From: UBA6770 sp965660875
GTDB taxonomy: Bacteria; Bacteroidota; Bacteroidia; Flavobacteriales_G; Salibacteraceae
Direction of reading: 5' to 3'
DNA length: 64,000 nucleotides
NCBI GenBank assembly: GCA_965660875.1
Contig: CBFIBQ010000012.1
Coordinates: 23,700-87,699, forward strand
Shown: positions 9,378 to 17,997 of the stretch, in pieces
How the letters are laid out: every line of letters starts with the position of its first letter
Numbering within the stretch: position 1 is the stretch's first letter
Program-made: the position numbers and the translations under genes
Notes under the pieces: generated by a model
The model's input: the letters and a program-made list of their open reading frames with translations, nothing else
Told to the model about the DNA's origin: nothing
Databases searched by the model: none

Positions 9378-11195
9378 ATGAAAAAGCAATTTATAATTTG
9401 TTGTTCAATTTTTTTAATTTGTGCTGGGTTTTCGGCCAAAGCAATAAATCTAAATATCCATGGAAGCGTTTTACGAAGTGGTACTCCAATGCGTGGTCAA
9501 CCAGTAATCTTTAAGGATTCCGTCTCAAAAAAAATTGATACCGTATATACAAATAATGCAGGTACTTTTAGCGCAAACTTTAACACAGCCAGCACATTAA
9601 CGAGTGGTTATATTAAAATTTCATACACAGTCTGTCTTGGGTTGTCTACACAGGATACTATTATACCCTATTCATCAAGCAGTACAACTATTGGTCCTCT
9701 TTCATTAGAGCGGTGCAAAGCTCCCATAGTGCCTTTTTACAAAGTTTATTTTCGAGGAAAAGTCAATCTACTACCAAATACCATTGCCATAAGATTAAAA
9801 ATTGTAGGAGGAAATTCTAGCAATATAAGAACCAATAGTTTAGGAGAGTATGATGGCTTTATACATACTAACTTCCAAACTGGGACAATTTATGCGGAAC
9901 ACGAGGATTGTCATGGTGTAATAAAAAGGTCTTCAAATTTTACTTTTACCGATCAAAAGGATACTCTTTTTACTAATGTTAATTTCGACCATTGCAATAA
10001 CCCACCATATATTATAGCTCGGGTTAGACTTACGGGAAATAGTACTGATATATATCAAAAAAGAGTTCAATACTCCATTGATAATTTCAATACCATACTT
10101 GACTCCTCTCTCACTGATTTGGGTGGATGGGCGAAAGATACTATTCCAATTGCAGCAGGGAGTTCGGGGATTTTTTACGTTCGATACAAAAACTGTGTTG
10201 ATGCATGGGTAGTGGACACATCACATTATGCACCACCAGCGCGTTACCACTTTGTGTACAACTTTGAGGTGTGTCCAGATTCTTTACCTACTGTCGTTAC
10301 TGGCCAAGTATTAAAAAATGGGGTACGTGCAAAAAATTCCAGTATTCGAATAATAGAGTGGGATGATGTTAATCTAAAGGCTTTAAATATTGATACGTTA
10401 AAGACTGATGATGGTTTTTATAGAATCGAAATTAGAAATAAAACGGCAAAATATATTGCACAAGGATTTTTGCATAGAACTGACCCAAATTTTGGACAAT
10501 TTATGCCCACTTATTTGCCCGATGAATGGGATTGGTATGGGGCTAGAACAATGATCTATAATAAAAACAACAAACTGAGTAATACAGATATAAATTTGAT
10601 ACGGGTACGACCGCTTGCAGGCACCAATTCGGTAAATGGAGATGTATTGGATACTTCTGGTGTAACTCCAAAACTAGGGCCAAATACCATTATCGCTTTG
10701 TTTGACGCTTCTGAGAAGCTAATCGATTTTGAGTATCCCAATTCAAACTTAGAATACGAACTAAAGCAAATTGACGATGCACCTTATAAGCTAGCAGCAT
10801 TGGAACTCGGTAAGTTTTATTCGTTTAAAGAAATAGATTTTTTGTGGGATAATAAATCAAGCATAAAAATGAATGCATTTATTAGTAAGGACTCCACTTC
10901 TTTTGTCAAGGAAATTGAATTTAATGGATTAAACGAAGTTCATTTGCTTCAAACAACTGTCTATCCTAATCCAGCAAATGATAAATTAACTATTGAAATA
11001 GCTAAAGGGAGGAATAACTTAAGAGTTGAGATAAAAGAAATCAATGGACAATTAGTGGCGTTGAAAAACGTAACTCCATTCGAAAAAACCATATTTAACA
11101 CTCGTCACTGGGATTCAGGAATGTATGTGCTAGAGGTTGTAGAAAAAGACGGGTTTGAAGTTAAACATAGGTCTAGTGTTATAATACAACACTAA
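9378..11195 (+). CDS. Secreted protein with T9SS type A sorting domain
   Basis: This protein of about 605 residues uses ATG 9378, giving signal peptide MKKQFIICCSIFLICAGFS; an in-frame GTG two codons upstream is less likely. The body has repeated beta-rich segments beginning VRG/ITG-like (IHGSVLRSGTPMRGQPV, FRGKVNLLPN, VTGQVLKNGVRAKN), similar to carboxypeptidase-regulatory-like or CNA-B-type modules. The C-terminus has VYPNPANDKLTIEI ... WDSGMYVLEV, a type A sorting signature. It lies 10 bases after the type B cargo gene and was probably co-expressed and co-displayed. Function is unknown. Confidence 0.75.
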   Translation: MKKQFIICCSIFLICAGFSAKAINLNIHGSVLRSGTPMRGQPVIFKDSVSKKIDTVYTNNAGTFSANFNTASTLTSGYIKISYTVCLGLSTQDTIIPYSSSSTTIGPLSLERCKAPIVPFYKVYFRGKVNLLPNTIAIRLKIVGGNSSNIRTNSLGEYDGFIHTNFQTGTIYAEHEDCHGVIKRSSNFTFTDQKDTLFTNVNFDHCNNPPYIIARVRLTGNSTDIYQKRVQYSIDNFNTILDSSLTDLGGWAKDTIPIAAGSSGIFYVRYKNCVDAWVVDTSHYAPPARYHFVYNFEVCPDSLPTVVTGQVLKNGVRAKNSSIRIIEWDDVNLKALNIDTLKTDDGFYRIEIRNKTAKYIAQGFLHRTDPNFGQFMPTYLPDEWDWYGARTMIYNKNNKLSNTDINLIRVRPLAGTNSVNGDVLDTSGVTPKLGPNTIIALFDASEKLIDFEYPNSNLEYELKQIDDAPYKLAALELGKFYSFKEIDFLWDNKSSIKMNAFISKDSTSFVKEIEFNGLNEVHLLQTTVYPNPANDKLTIEIAKGRNNLRVEIKEINGQLVALKNVTPFEKTIFNTRHWDSGMYVLEVVEKDGFEVKHRSSVIIQH

Positions 11196-11375
11196 CATGC
11201 GCTAGATTGAGTTCGGAACTGAAACGATGATTATTGCACCATTTTTCATCATCCTTCTTTTTTACTTTACCCGTATGAAGAGCTTCTTCCGGTGGAGGTT
11301 GATACCCTGGAGTTGTGTAACCATAAAAATCGGCATCATAATCTGTATTACATAAACAGTGATGTTCTTTTTACA
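11179..11375 (-). pseudogene. Remnant of a fourth CxC small lipoprotein
   Basis: Read on the minus strand, a frame just after the scar gives KEHHCLCNTDYD ... VKKKDDEKWCNNH and ends at TAA 11181-11179. It aligns with the three intact small lipoproteins at 12149-13040 (KK-x-YTCTC ... K-SE---WC--YE). The lipobox codons TGTAAAAAGAA (11375-11365) look one A short, shifting the frame. The whole signal peptide is missing, replaced by the inositol-phosphatase fragment. Its 3' end overlaps the end of the plus-strand T9SS gene. It is inferred to be a dead family member truncated when the mtaB-phosphatase segment arrived. Confidence 0.6.
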
Positions 11376-11376
11376 G

Positions 11377-12059
11377 CTTGCAGAGCAATGCTTATCGAGT
11401 ACAATGGAATTCCGTGAATAAATTTCGTAGTGCCGTCTATAGGGTCAATTATCCAATTAAAACGTTTCCGTTTCCATCAATTTTCTCTAGAATAACTTGT
11501 TCAATGGTATTGACCTTTTCTTCCTTAAATGGTTGCTGAACTTTCACATAATTCTCGGTAAAACCTGTCATGAATCCTTCTTCATTGGTCGATTCCCAAA
11601 GCACGGTATGTACAGAGTCAATATGCTCTTCGTAGAATTTTCTTTTTTTCTTTGTCGACAAGATTCAAAGTATTTTGCTGCACTCGTGGCGCTTTTGCAT
11701 AGGTACCACTTCGTCGATGCGCATAGCAGTGGTATTGTCTCTTTCGGAGTAAGTAAATACGTGGAGGTAGGAAACGTCCAACTCACCTAAAAAGTGGTAC
11801 GTTTTTTGAAATTCTTCGTCTGTCTCGCCTGGGAATCCAACAATTACACGGCGTGTGGGGTTAGTGCGCAGAGCCTTTCGCACAATGTTACTGCAGTATC
11901 CGTTACAGAGCAAGTGTTAATGACATAACAGTCTGCAGGTTCTGAGAAATCTACTGTAGCAAACTCGTCCTGGTTGAAAGACTTTGCATTACTAGAAGTT
12001 TCCGAAAAAATCAACTTACAGCCTAAAATGTAAAACGCTATTTTTCTATTCGGTTGCAT
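11377..12059 (-). pseudogene. Decayed second copy of mtaB fused to an inositol-phosphatase fragment
   Basis: Reading down from ATG 12059, the translation MQPNRKIAFYILGCKL ... CYVINTCSVTD matches intact mtaB (5372-6685) with scattered substitutions. Damage visible by comparison: a deletion of about 13 bases near 11893 that shifts the frame; an in-frame loss of about 660 bases removing the rest of the MTTase domain and the radical-SAM cluster (junction near 11850, at a shared V-I-V-G coding stretch); a CGA-to-TGA nonsense change near 11668; and a 270-base deletion that joins mtaB to the phosphatase gene at the 6-base microhomology AAAACG. The phosphatase part is about 87 bases (11377-11464), matching 5051-5138. 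The promoter box is also degraded (TACTTTTA). Confidence 0.85.
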
Positions 12060-12107
12060 GTTGTAAAAGTAAGGCTTTGATCGGAGAGAGTTACTCGATA
12101 TTGGATC

Positions 12108-12137
12108 AAAAAAAAGCCTCGAAAGAGGCTTTTTTTT
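12108..12137 (-). terminator. Rho-independent terminator of the small-lipoprotein cluster
   Basis: GCCTC-gaaa-GAGGC is flanked by A and T runs of eight, so it could work on both strands. It follows the stop of the lipoprotein at 12149 by a few bases and would end minus-strand transcription before the mtaB scar. Confidence 0.85.
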
Positions 12138-12148
12138 AGTGTGTAGTT

Positions 12149-12442
12149 TTAATTCTCTGCTACAGTACAATCTACAGATAGAGTTACTGGCAAACCACCT
12201 ATTTCCGGTGGTATTTGAGTGGTACTTTCGTAACCTTCACACCAGGCGTCTTTTTCACTCTTCTTCATTTCATCCGTATAGCTTACCGGCTCTACTACAT
12301 TTGGCTGAGTAAAGGGAATACCAAAGGCGTTTCCGGTAGCCGTTGTGTTGCAGGTGCAAGTGTAGCTTTTTTTACAAGAATTGAATCCTGCAATTATGGT
12401 GCACAATAGCACCAATTGCAAGCTTTTTTGGAACATCTTCAT
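12149..12442 (-). CDS. Small CxC lipoprotein, paralogue 3
   Basis: This 97-residue protein has a signal peptide and lipobox ending FNSCKK, followed at once by SYTCTC. A Pro/Thr-rich middle leads to MKKSEKDAWCEGYESTTQIPP and a final Cys. The same pattern (SCKK-x-YTCTC, about 30 residues, then K-SE---WC--YESTTQ) occurs in the two upstream genes, so these are tandem paralogues. The Cys spacing suggests a disulphide-stabilised surface domain. It abuts the upstream paralogue with no spacer, so they are co-transcribed. No known family is recognised. Confidence 0.7.
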   Translation of the reverse strand: MKMFQKSLQLVLLCTIIAGFNSCKKSYTCTCNTTATGNAFGIPFTQPNVVEPVSYTDEMKKSEKDAWCEGYESTTQIPPEIGGLPVTLSVDCTVAEN

Positions 12443-12727
12443 TTAGCTTTCAGTTGCTGCGCAACTAACCGTTCTAGTAGCTGTACTAGGGTTCCCTAAT
12501 AAGTCCGTACTTGGCACTTGAGTGGTGCTTTCGTAACCATCACACCATTCCGTTTTTTCACTTTCTTTTATTTTTTCTGTGTATACAACCGGAGTAGAGC
12601 CATCAGGAAGTGGTAAGCCAAATATTGGATCAGCAACTGTGGCAGTACACGTGCATGTGTATTCTTTTTTACAAGAGCTTAGACCTAAAACTACAAGGCA
12701 ACCAAGTGCGAGAGAGATTTTTTTCAT
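12443..12727 (-). CDS. Small CxC lipoprotein, paralogue 2
   Basis: This 94-residue protein has signal and lipobox LGLSSCKK, then EYTCTCTATVADP, and later IKESEKTEWCDGYESTTQVPS and a C-terminal SCAATES. It is the closest of the three to the gene at 12149, especially in the WC-GYESTTQ-P block. It ends directly at the start of that gene and follows the first paralogue after 31 bases. The role is unknown; the cysteine pattern CxC ... WC ... C is conserved in all copies. Confidence 0.7.
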   Translation of the reverse strand: MKKISLALGCLVVLGLSSCKKEYTCTCTATVADPIFGLPLPDGSTPVVYTEKIKESEKTEWCDGYESTTQVPSTDLLGNPSTATRTVSCAATES

Positions 12728-12758
12728 TTTATTGTTTTTATATAATTAATATTTGTTC

Positions 12759-13040
12759 TTAAACCGTGCATTCTGTTTTTTCCGAAACTAGAAAGTTGAA
12801 CCCGTCTTGAAAGCCATCATAAGTTGTTGAATCCTCGTAACTGTTGCACCATTCCACACGTTCGCTATCCTTTAATTTCTTTTCATATGAATTTACAGAA
12901 GATGTTGGGGTGTAGAGCGGGAATTCTTGTCCATCTGCCGTTGCTGAAGTTGAAGTTGTACAGGTGCAGGTTTGATCTTTGGCACAAGATATAAAAAGAC
13001 AGAAAAATAAAGAGGTTGTAAATAAACTGTAGGTTCTCAT
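12759..13040 (-). CDS. Small CxC lipoprotein, paralogue 1
   Basis: This 93-residue protein has signal peptide and lipobox CLFISCAKD, followed by QTCTCTTSTSATADG, then LKDSERVEWCNSYEDSTTYDG and a terminal TECTV. It is the most divergent intact member of the tandem family and the first in transcription order. A TACATTTG promoter-like box lies about 25 bases upstream. Function is unknown. Confidence 0.65.
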   Translation of the reverse strand: MRTYSLFTTSLFFCLFISCAKDQTCTCTTSTSATADGQEFPLYTPTSSVNSYEKKLKDSERVEWCNSYEDSTTYDGFQDGFNFLVSEKTECTV

Positions 13041-13063
13041 GTTGAGTTTTTCAATTTTCCAAA

Positions 13064-13071
13064 CAAATGTA
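13064..13071 (-). promoter_or_regulatory. -7 promoter box of the small-lipoprotein cluster
   Basis: TACATTTG on the minus strand (13071-13064) is an exact TAnnTTTG match 24 bases before ATG 13040. No convincing TTTG is seen at the expected upstream distance. It lies in the short gap after aroA. Confidence 0.35.
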
Positions 13072-13088
13072 ACACTTAAAGGTAATAG

Positions 13089-14309
13089 TTAACTTGAAAC
13101 TGCTCCCTCCAATTCTGAGAAAAATGTCGGAAATGATTTGTTCACTACTTCTGCATCTTCAATAATTATTGGTCCTAAAAATGAAATGGGTGCAAACGCC
13201 ATAGCCATGCGGTGGTCTTTGTATGTATTAATACGAACGGGATTTGTAAAGGCTTGCATCTTTCCAGAAATTAATAGTGTGTTTTTGACCGCAGTTACGC
13301 TGATTCCAAATTTTTCTAGTTCCGATTTTATTGCTGCAATGCGATCCGTTTCTTTTAATTTTAAGGAGGCAAGTCCAGTGGCTTGTAAATCAATACCTAA
13401 GCAAGCACACAGAACAGAAACGGTTTGCGCAAGGTCGGGTTGCTGACTGAAGTCAATGCTTAAGGATTTGGGCGGTTTGTAATTTGCTATACGTCTCAAT
13501 ACAAGTCCATCTACAGTATAAAGGGTACAAACACCAAAGTAGGTCTGTGCCCATTCTGAGATAATACAATCTCCCTGCAAAGAGCCTTTGCTTAGCCCTT
13601 TTAGTAATAACTCAGTCCCGCCACTTATCGCAAACATGGAGTAGAAGTAACTAGCAGCGGACCAATCCGGTTCCACACTTACTTTTTGCGGACTAAATTT
13701 AGTAGAAGGAATATGAATACGGTTGTCTTTATTAGTGGACTTACAGCCCAATAATTTAAGTAAGCCCAGAGTCATATCTAGATAAGGTCGCGAGTTGATA
13801 TTCCCTTCAAGATGAATGGTAAGTCCATTTTTGAGTTTAGGAGCAATGAGCATCAACGCCGAAACGTACTGACTGCTCACTGTAGCGTTAATATTTAACT
13901 CATTGGTTAGTGGTGTTGATTTTGCTTTAATAGTCAATGGAGGAAAGCCTTCTTTTCTCTGATAACTAATTGATGCTCCGAGATTATTTAGAGCATCCAC
14001 CAAAATTTTTATCGGCCTTTCTTGCATGCGTTTGCTGCCAGTAAGGAATATGTCTTTTGCACTGAAAGCAAAATACGCTGTGAGAAAACGCATAGCCGTG
14101 CCGGCATCTTCAATGTCAATTGAAGATTTATATGTGTTTAGTGCTTGTGAAAGAATTTTAGAATCGTTTGCCTCGGAGACTTCTTCTATACTGATATCAT
14201 TATTGCTTATGGCAGAAAGAATGAGCAAGCGATTGCATAAACTTTTAGAAAGTGGCAGATTGACCGATCCTGAGATTGTGCTTTGAGAAAAATCCAAACT
14301 TCTGTTCAT
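13089..14309 (-). CDS. aroA: 3-phosphoshikimate 1-carboxyvinyltransferase (EPSP synthase)
   Basis: This 406-residue protein opens SGSVNLPLSKSLCNRLLILSA, where the PLSKS lysine binds shikimate-3-phosphate and PEP. It contains DAGTAMRFLTAYFA, the PEP-binding block (usually NxGTxxR), and the C-terminal LKETDRIAAIKSEL and DHRMAMAFA signatures. It catalyses the sixth step of the shikimate pathway. The length is slightly below the common 420-440 residues but all motifs are present. Its ATG overlaps the stop of the upstream TPR gene by 4 bases, so translation is coupled to that gene. Confidence 0.93.
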   Translation of the reverse strand: MNRSLDFSQSTISGSVNLPLSKSLCNRLLILSAISNNDISIEEVSEANDSKILSQALNTYKSSIDIEDAGTAMRFLTAYFAFSAKDIFLTGSKRMQERPIKILVDALNNLGASISYQRKEGFPPLTIKAKSTPLTNELNINATVSSQYVSALMLIAPKLKNGLTIHLEGNINSRPYLDMTLGLLKLLGCKSTNKDNRIHIPSTKFSPQKVSVEPDWSAASYFYSMFAISGGTELLLKGLSKGSLQGDCIISEWAQTYFGVCTLYTVDGLVLRRIANYKPPKSLSIDFSQQPDLAQTVSVLCACLGIDLQATGLASLKLKETDRIAAIKSELEKFGISVTAVKNTLLISGKMQAFTNPVRINTYKDHRMAMAFAPISFLGPIIIEDAEVVNKSFPTFFSELEGAVSS

Positions 14310-16267
14310 TCTTGGCAGTATTTTTTGATAATCTGATAGGCTTCAACTAGTCCAAGTTCCCCAGCTTTACTTAAATCGTTACACGCTTTTTTTGGATTTT
14401 CTAGAAAAAGGTAGCTCAGTCCTCGATTCAAATAGGCTTCTTTAAATTCGTTATTGATTTTTATGGCTTTGGTATAGGCGTCTACCGAAGCATCAAATTC
14501 CTTTTGTTCTGCCAAAACAATTGCCTTGTTGAACCAAGCGTAATAGAATTCGGGCTCCAATTCAATGGATCGCTCATACAATAATTCAATTTCTTTAAGA
14601 CGAATATTTACCGTTTCCATGCTTTTTAGTCCTGTGGATTGATATTCTTCGCCTACGTCAATAAAGGCGCCATTTCCTGTCTCAAGTTTTAGCAACAGCT
14701 CCAATAAATCGAGCATAGTATTGGCTTTATTAAAATAACCCAATGCCGATTTTGGGTACTGGGCAATTAAGCTGTCGTAGGTAGCAATTGCTTGGTTAAA
14801 ATCAAATTCAGCTTTGTAGTTGGTTGCTTTCCACAAATAATAACGCTCGTCCTTAGTTCCGCTGCTTGATTTTAGATACTCATTCAAGGCCTCTTTTTGG
14901 CTTTGTATGTTGGGCGTAGGTTCATTCAATAAATAATTGCTGGCATAAAAGTAAGGGGTGTTTTTGTAGGTTTCGTTAAAGTCATTAATGAGTTCCGTGT
15001 TGTAGTATAGATGCTTTTTATCAATCTGTTTGTAAAAAGTGTTTTTTAAGTCAAAAAATGGAATAGCCAGTACGATCAGTTTTTGTTCTTCAGCGTCAAA
15101 ATTCGGGTTATAAAAATTGGCATCCATTTTTGTAAATCGCTTTAAAACAGCCTCTTCTTCAAGGTTGAATTCTTTTTCTCTGTTTTTACCTCGAATGCTA
15201 TTTCCTTTTACAAAGTCCAATTGTGCACCCGATTCATTTCCTAGTTTACGACGCACAAAAGCACGATTAAACCATGCGTCCTCCATATCGGGATACAATT
15301 CGATGACCGCTGTATATTCCTCTTCGGCTAATTTGTATTTGTCCATTTTATGAAAAGTAAGGGCTAGGTTATAATGGGCCAGAATGTTTTCGGGGTTTAT
15401 GTCTACAACTCGAGAAAAATCGTAGGCTGCATTGTCGTATTTGTCCAACAATACGCGTACGTTTCCTCGATTATAGAAAGCCAAAGCATTACTTGGGTTT
15501 AGGTCAATTACTCGGGAGTAACTGGCTTCTGCTTGCGCGTACTCCAGTTGGTCTGCTAAAATGTTTCCCTTTATAAAATGGCCCAATGAAGAGGTTGAAT
15601 CTATGCGAATGGCCGAATCGCAATTGGCTAATGCTAATTGGGGCTGCAGCAGTGCACTGTTAGAAACCGCCATGCGTAACCACGGCTCTGGGTTGTTTGG
15701 GGCTATTTTTAAAGCTTCTTTGAAATCTGTAACCGCCTCTTCGTATTCTTCCAGATGATTTAAAATGATTCCTTTTAAAATGTATCCAGATTCTAGATAG
15801 GGGTTGATAGAAATTGCTTTTTCGGCTGATTTTAAAGCATCCTCAAACTCCTCTATTTGAACTTCACTGCTTGCTTTTTGAATGAATAAAAAGTAGTTTA
15901 GGGGGTCAATCTTTAGTGCCAATTTATAATCTTCAATTGCACCGAAGTGGTCGCCGTATTTTGAACGTGCAATGCCTCTATTTTGGAAGGATGCTGCACT
16001 TAAAGGGTTAATTCTAATGCATTGGGTATAATCCTCGGTGGCGCCTTTGTAATCGTTTAATCGATACTTTGCAGAGGCTCTTAAAAAATAAGCATCTAGA
16101 AGGTAGGGCTTTGCTTTAATTGCAAAGTTAAGCCGCTGAATGGCCATTGTGTAACTTTGAGTTTTAAGGTCTTCGCGAGCCAGAGCTATATATTTTTCCG
16201 CGTTTAGTTGCGCCACTATTGCATTAGTGGTAAAAATTATTGACGCTAGAATTAAAAGCCTTTTCAT
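14306..16267 (-). CDS. Tetratricopeptide-repeat protein
   Basis: This 653-residue protein has a cleavable signal (MKRLLILASIIFTTNAIVAQ) followed by many TPR units of the form ALKIDPLNYFLFIQKAS / AxxxxxxAIxINPxxxxxYxxRG. About nine tandem repeats fill residues 20-360, a non-TPR spacer covers about 370-450, and further repeats run to the C-terminus. TPR arrays are protein-interaction scaffolds, and this one is predicted to be periplasmic. It overlaps aroA by 4 bases (ATGA). A role in the shikimate pathway is not implied; the coupling may only be transcriptional. Confidence 0.85.
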   Translation of the reverse strand: MKRLLILASIIFTTNAIVAQLNAEKYIALAREDLKTQSYTMAIQRLNFAIKAKPYLLDAYFLRASAKYRLNDYKGATEDYTQCIRINPLSAASFQNRGIARSKYGDHFGAIEDYKLALKIDPLNYFLFIQKASSEVQIEEFEDALKSAEKAISINPYLESGYILKGIILNHLEEYEEAVTDFKEALKIAPNNPEPWLRMAVSNSALLQPQLALANCDSAIRIDSTSSLGHFIKGNILADQLEYAQAEASYSRVIDLNPSNALAFYNRGNVRVLLDKYDNAAYDFSRVVDINPENILAHYNLALTFHKMDKYKLAEEEYTAVIELYPDMEDAWFNRAFVRRKLGNESGAQLDFVKGNSIRGKNREKEFNLEEEAVLKRFTKMDANFYNPNFDAEEQKLIVLAIPFFDLKNTFYKQIDKKHLYYNTELINDFNETYKNTPYFYASNYLLNEPTPNIQSQKEALNEYLKSSSGTKDERYYLWKATNYKAEFDFNQAIATYDSLIAQYPKSALGYFNKANTMLDLLELLLKLETGNGAFIDVGEEYQSTGLKSMETVNIRLKEIELLYERSIELEPEFYYAWFNKAIVLAEQKEFDASVDAYTKAIKINNEFKEAYLNRGLSYLFLENPKKACNDLSKAGELGLVEAYQIIKKYCQE

Positions 16268-16381
16268 GGGTCAAATTTAATTTAATGGAAAAGCAGAGCG
16301 GCTTCCGACATAAATAAACTAAACAATATCCTTTTTATATTATGGGATAAATTCTACATTCGCTGAATTATTTATGATATT

Positions 16382-16885
16382 ATGAAAAAGTCAACAGTTG
16401 CAGTCTACAAGTCAAACGAAACGGCCATAAAGGCTGTGAAACACCTCATAAAGCATGGTATTGCGGAAGAGGAATTGTCTATAGTAGGTAAAGGTGATTT
16501 GATTGAAGATCACATCCATTTTGTTCCAGTAAAAAAGTATAAAATAGCGCCAATAATTATTGGTTTAGGTGTTGGCGGTTTGTTGGGTGGTTTGTCTGGC
16601 GCGGGCATGTTGCAGCTTCCTTTGTTTGAACAGTTTTCTGATGCTGGTTTTTTTATCGGTTTATTGGCTGGTATAGGTATAGGTGCGGCAATAGGTGCAT
16701 TAATAACCGTGATTGCTTCGATAGTGGTTAAAAAAGATGAAATTGTTGTCCTTCAAAAGCACATTGATAATGGCAGCTATGCGGTTGTGGTGAAAGGTTC
16801 GGATGCAGATATTGCTAAGTCTAAAGAATTATTACATCAATCAAAACACGGTCACCATCACTTGGTCCAATTGCATGGTAAATAG
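16382..16885 (+). CDS. Gly-rich membrane stress-protein-like (general stress protein 17M / DUF1269-like)
   Basis: In this 167-residue protein, residues 1-40 (MKKSTVAVYKSNETAIKAVK ... ELSIVGKGD) resemble the N-terminal alpha/beta domain of general stress protein 17M-like proteins. Two Gly/Ala-rich hydrophobic segments with GxxxG spacing (IIIGLGVGGLLGGLSGAGM and FFIGLLAGIGIGAAIGALI) follow, then a ferredoxin-like tail and a His-rich end (HGHHHLVQLHGK). Glycine-zipper helices of this kind insert in membranes. It is monocistronic and followed by a terminator. The role is unknown; stress response is the usual suggestion for such proteins. Confidence 0.65.
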   Translation: MKKSTVAVYKSNETAIKAVKHLIKHGIAEEELSIVGKGDLIEDHIHFVPVKKYKIAPIIIGLGVGGLLGGLSGAGMLQLPLFEQFSDAGFFIGLLAGIGIGAAIGALITVIASIVVKKDEIVVLQKHIDNGSYAVVVKGSDADIAKSKELLHQSKHGHHHLVQLHGK

Positions 16886-16906
16886 CTGTGATTTAAATAA
16901 AATATT

Positions 16907-16932
16907 AAAAAGCCTCTTTTGAGGCTTTTTTT
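16907..16932 (+). terminator. Rho-independent terminator
   Basis: GCCTC-tttt-GAGGC with a preceding A run and a following run of seven T lies 22 bases after the stop of the plus-strand gene at 16382-16885. Confidence 0.85.
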
Positions 16933-16986
16933 GTGCCTAATGTTACCGTTTAATAATCAGAACTGTTTCAAATTTGTCTATTAGTT

Positions 16987-17997
16987 ATGGAACAATATTT
17001 TCAAATATTTATAAACGGTTACAAAGGTTACGCAAACTACCTTTGGGGGGAGATTTCAAATCCCAGTTTACACAATTACTTCTATTGGTTGTTGGCCATA
17101 TCATTGTTCTTTTTGGCACTCGAATGGTTAAAACCTTGGCGAGAAAATCAGTCTAAATTTCGTAAGGATTTTTGGCTAGATGCCTTTTACATGTTGTTTA
17201 ATTTTTTCTTGTTTTCACTCATTATTTACAATGGCCTCTCTGATGTGGTGGTTGAGTTTGTCAATAGTACCAGTAATGCATTGTTTGGGTTCCGATTACA
17301 AACCATTAACCCGATGCAAAACTTCCCGTATTGGAGTATTTTATTAATCGGATTTTTAGTGCGTGATTTTGTTCAATGGTGGACCCACCGAATGCTGCAC
17401 CGTGTTCCGTTTTTGTGGGAGTTTCATAAAGTACATCACAGTGTGAGAGAAATGGGCTTTGCTGCCCACTTGAGGTATCATTGGATGGAGACCATTGTTT
17501 ACAGAACAATGGAGTATTTACCCCTTGCCTTATTGGGGATTGGCTTACATGACTTTTTTATTATTCACTTGTTTACGCTAGCCATTGGTCATTACAATCA
17601 TTCTAACTTTTCAACGAAAGGAATTTATACAGCCGGTGTATTGGGGTTATTAGTGAGCTTGTTTATCATTGATCAAGCAGAAATGGAATGGTTAAATGCT
17701 ATTGCATGGATTGTAGGCATGCCAATAGTTTTTGGGTTGGTGCTGGGTCCGTGGATGAAGTACATTTTTAATAGCCCTGAAATGCATATTTGGCACCATG
17801 CGTACAACATACCGAATAAGTATCGATATGGAATTAATTTCGGTATTTCATTAGCGCTTTGGGACTACATTTTCGGAACCGCATCGATACCTCACGATGG
17901 TAAAGATATTGAGTTGGGATTTGAGGGAGTAGAGGACTTTCCGGAAGGTTTTGCAGGGCAAGTAACTCACGGGCTTAAGCCGAAATCAACTACTTAG
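16987..17997 (+). CDS. Sterol desaturase / fatty acid hydroxylase superfamily protein
   Basis: This 336-residue integral membrane protein has the histidine clusters that bind the di-iron centre of this superfamily: HRMLH (about residues 135-139), HKVHHS (about 148-153), HYNH (about 202-205) and MHIWHHAYN (about 264-272). There are several hydrophobic helices before and between them. Members hydroxylate or desaturate lipids (sterols, carotenoids, fatty acids) using O2. The substrate here is unknown. Its 3' end overlaps the converging gene at 17994 by 4 bases. Confidence 0.88.
   Translation: MEQYFQIFINGYKGYANYLWGEISNPSLHNYFYWLLAISLFFLALEWLKPWRENQSKFRKDFWLDAFYMLFNFFLFSLIIYNGLSDVVVEFVNSTSNALFGFRLQTINPMQNFPYWSILLIGFLVRDFVQWWTHRMLHRVPFLWEFHKVHHSVREMGFAAHLRYHWMETIVYRTMEYLPLALLGIGLHDFFIIHLFTLAIGHYNHSNFSTKGIYTAGVLGLLVSLFIIDQAEMEWLNAIAWIVGMPIVFGLVLGPWMKYIFNSPEMHIWHHAYNIPNKYRYGINFGISLALWDYIFGTASIPHDGKDIELGFEGVEDFPEGFAGQVTHGLKPKSTT

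Noticed and set aside
11196..11376. A new unrelated gene fragment beside the mtaB scar
   Set aside because: The minus-strand translation (CLCN ... DDEKWCNN) fits the neighbouring small lipoprotein family, so it is listed as a family remnant.
11449..11913. Two apparently separate small genes (70 and 82 residues)
   Set aside because: Both align to different pieces of intact mtaB and are parts of one pseudogene.
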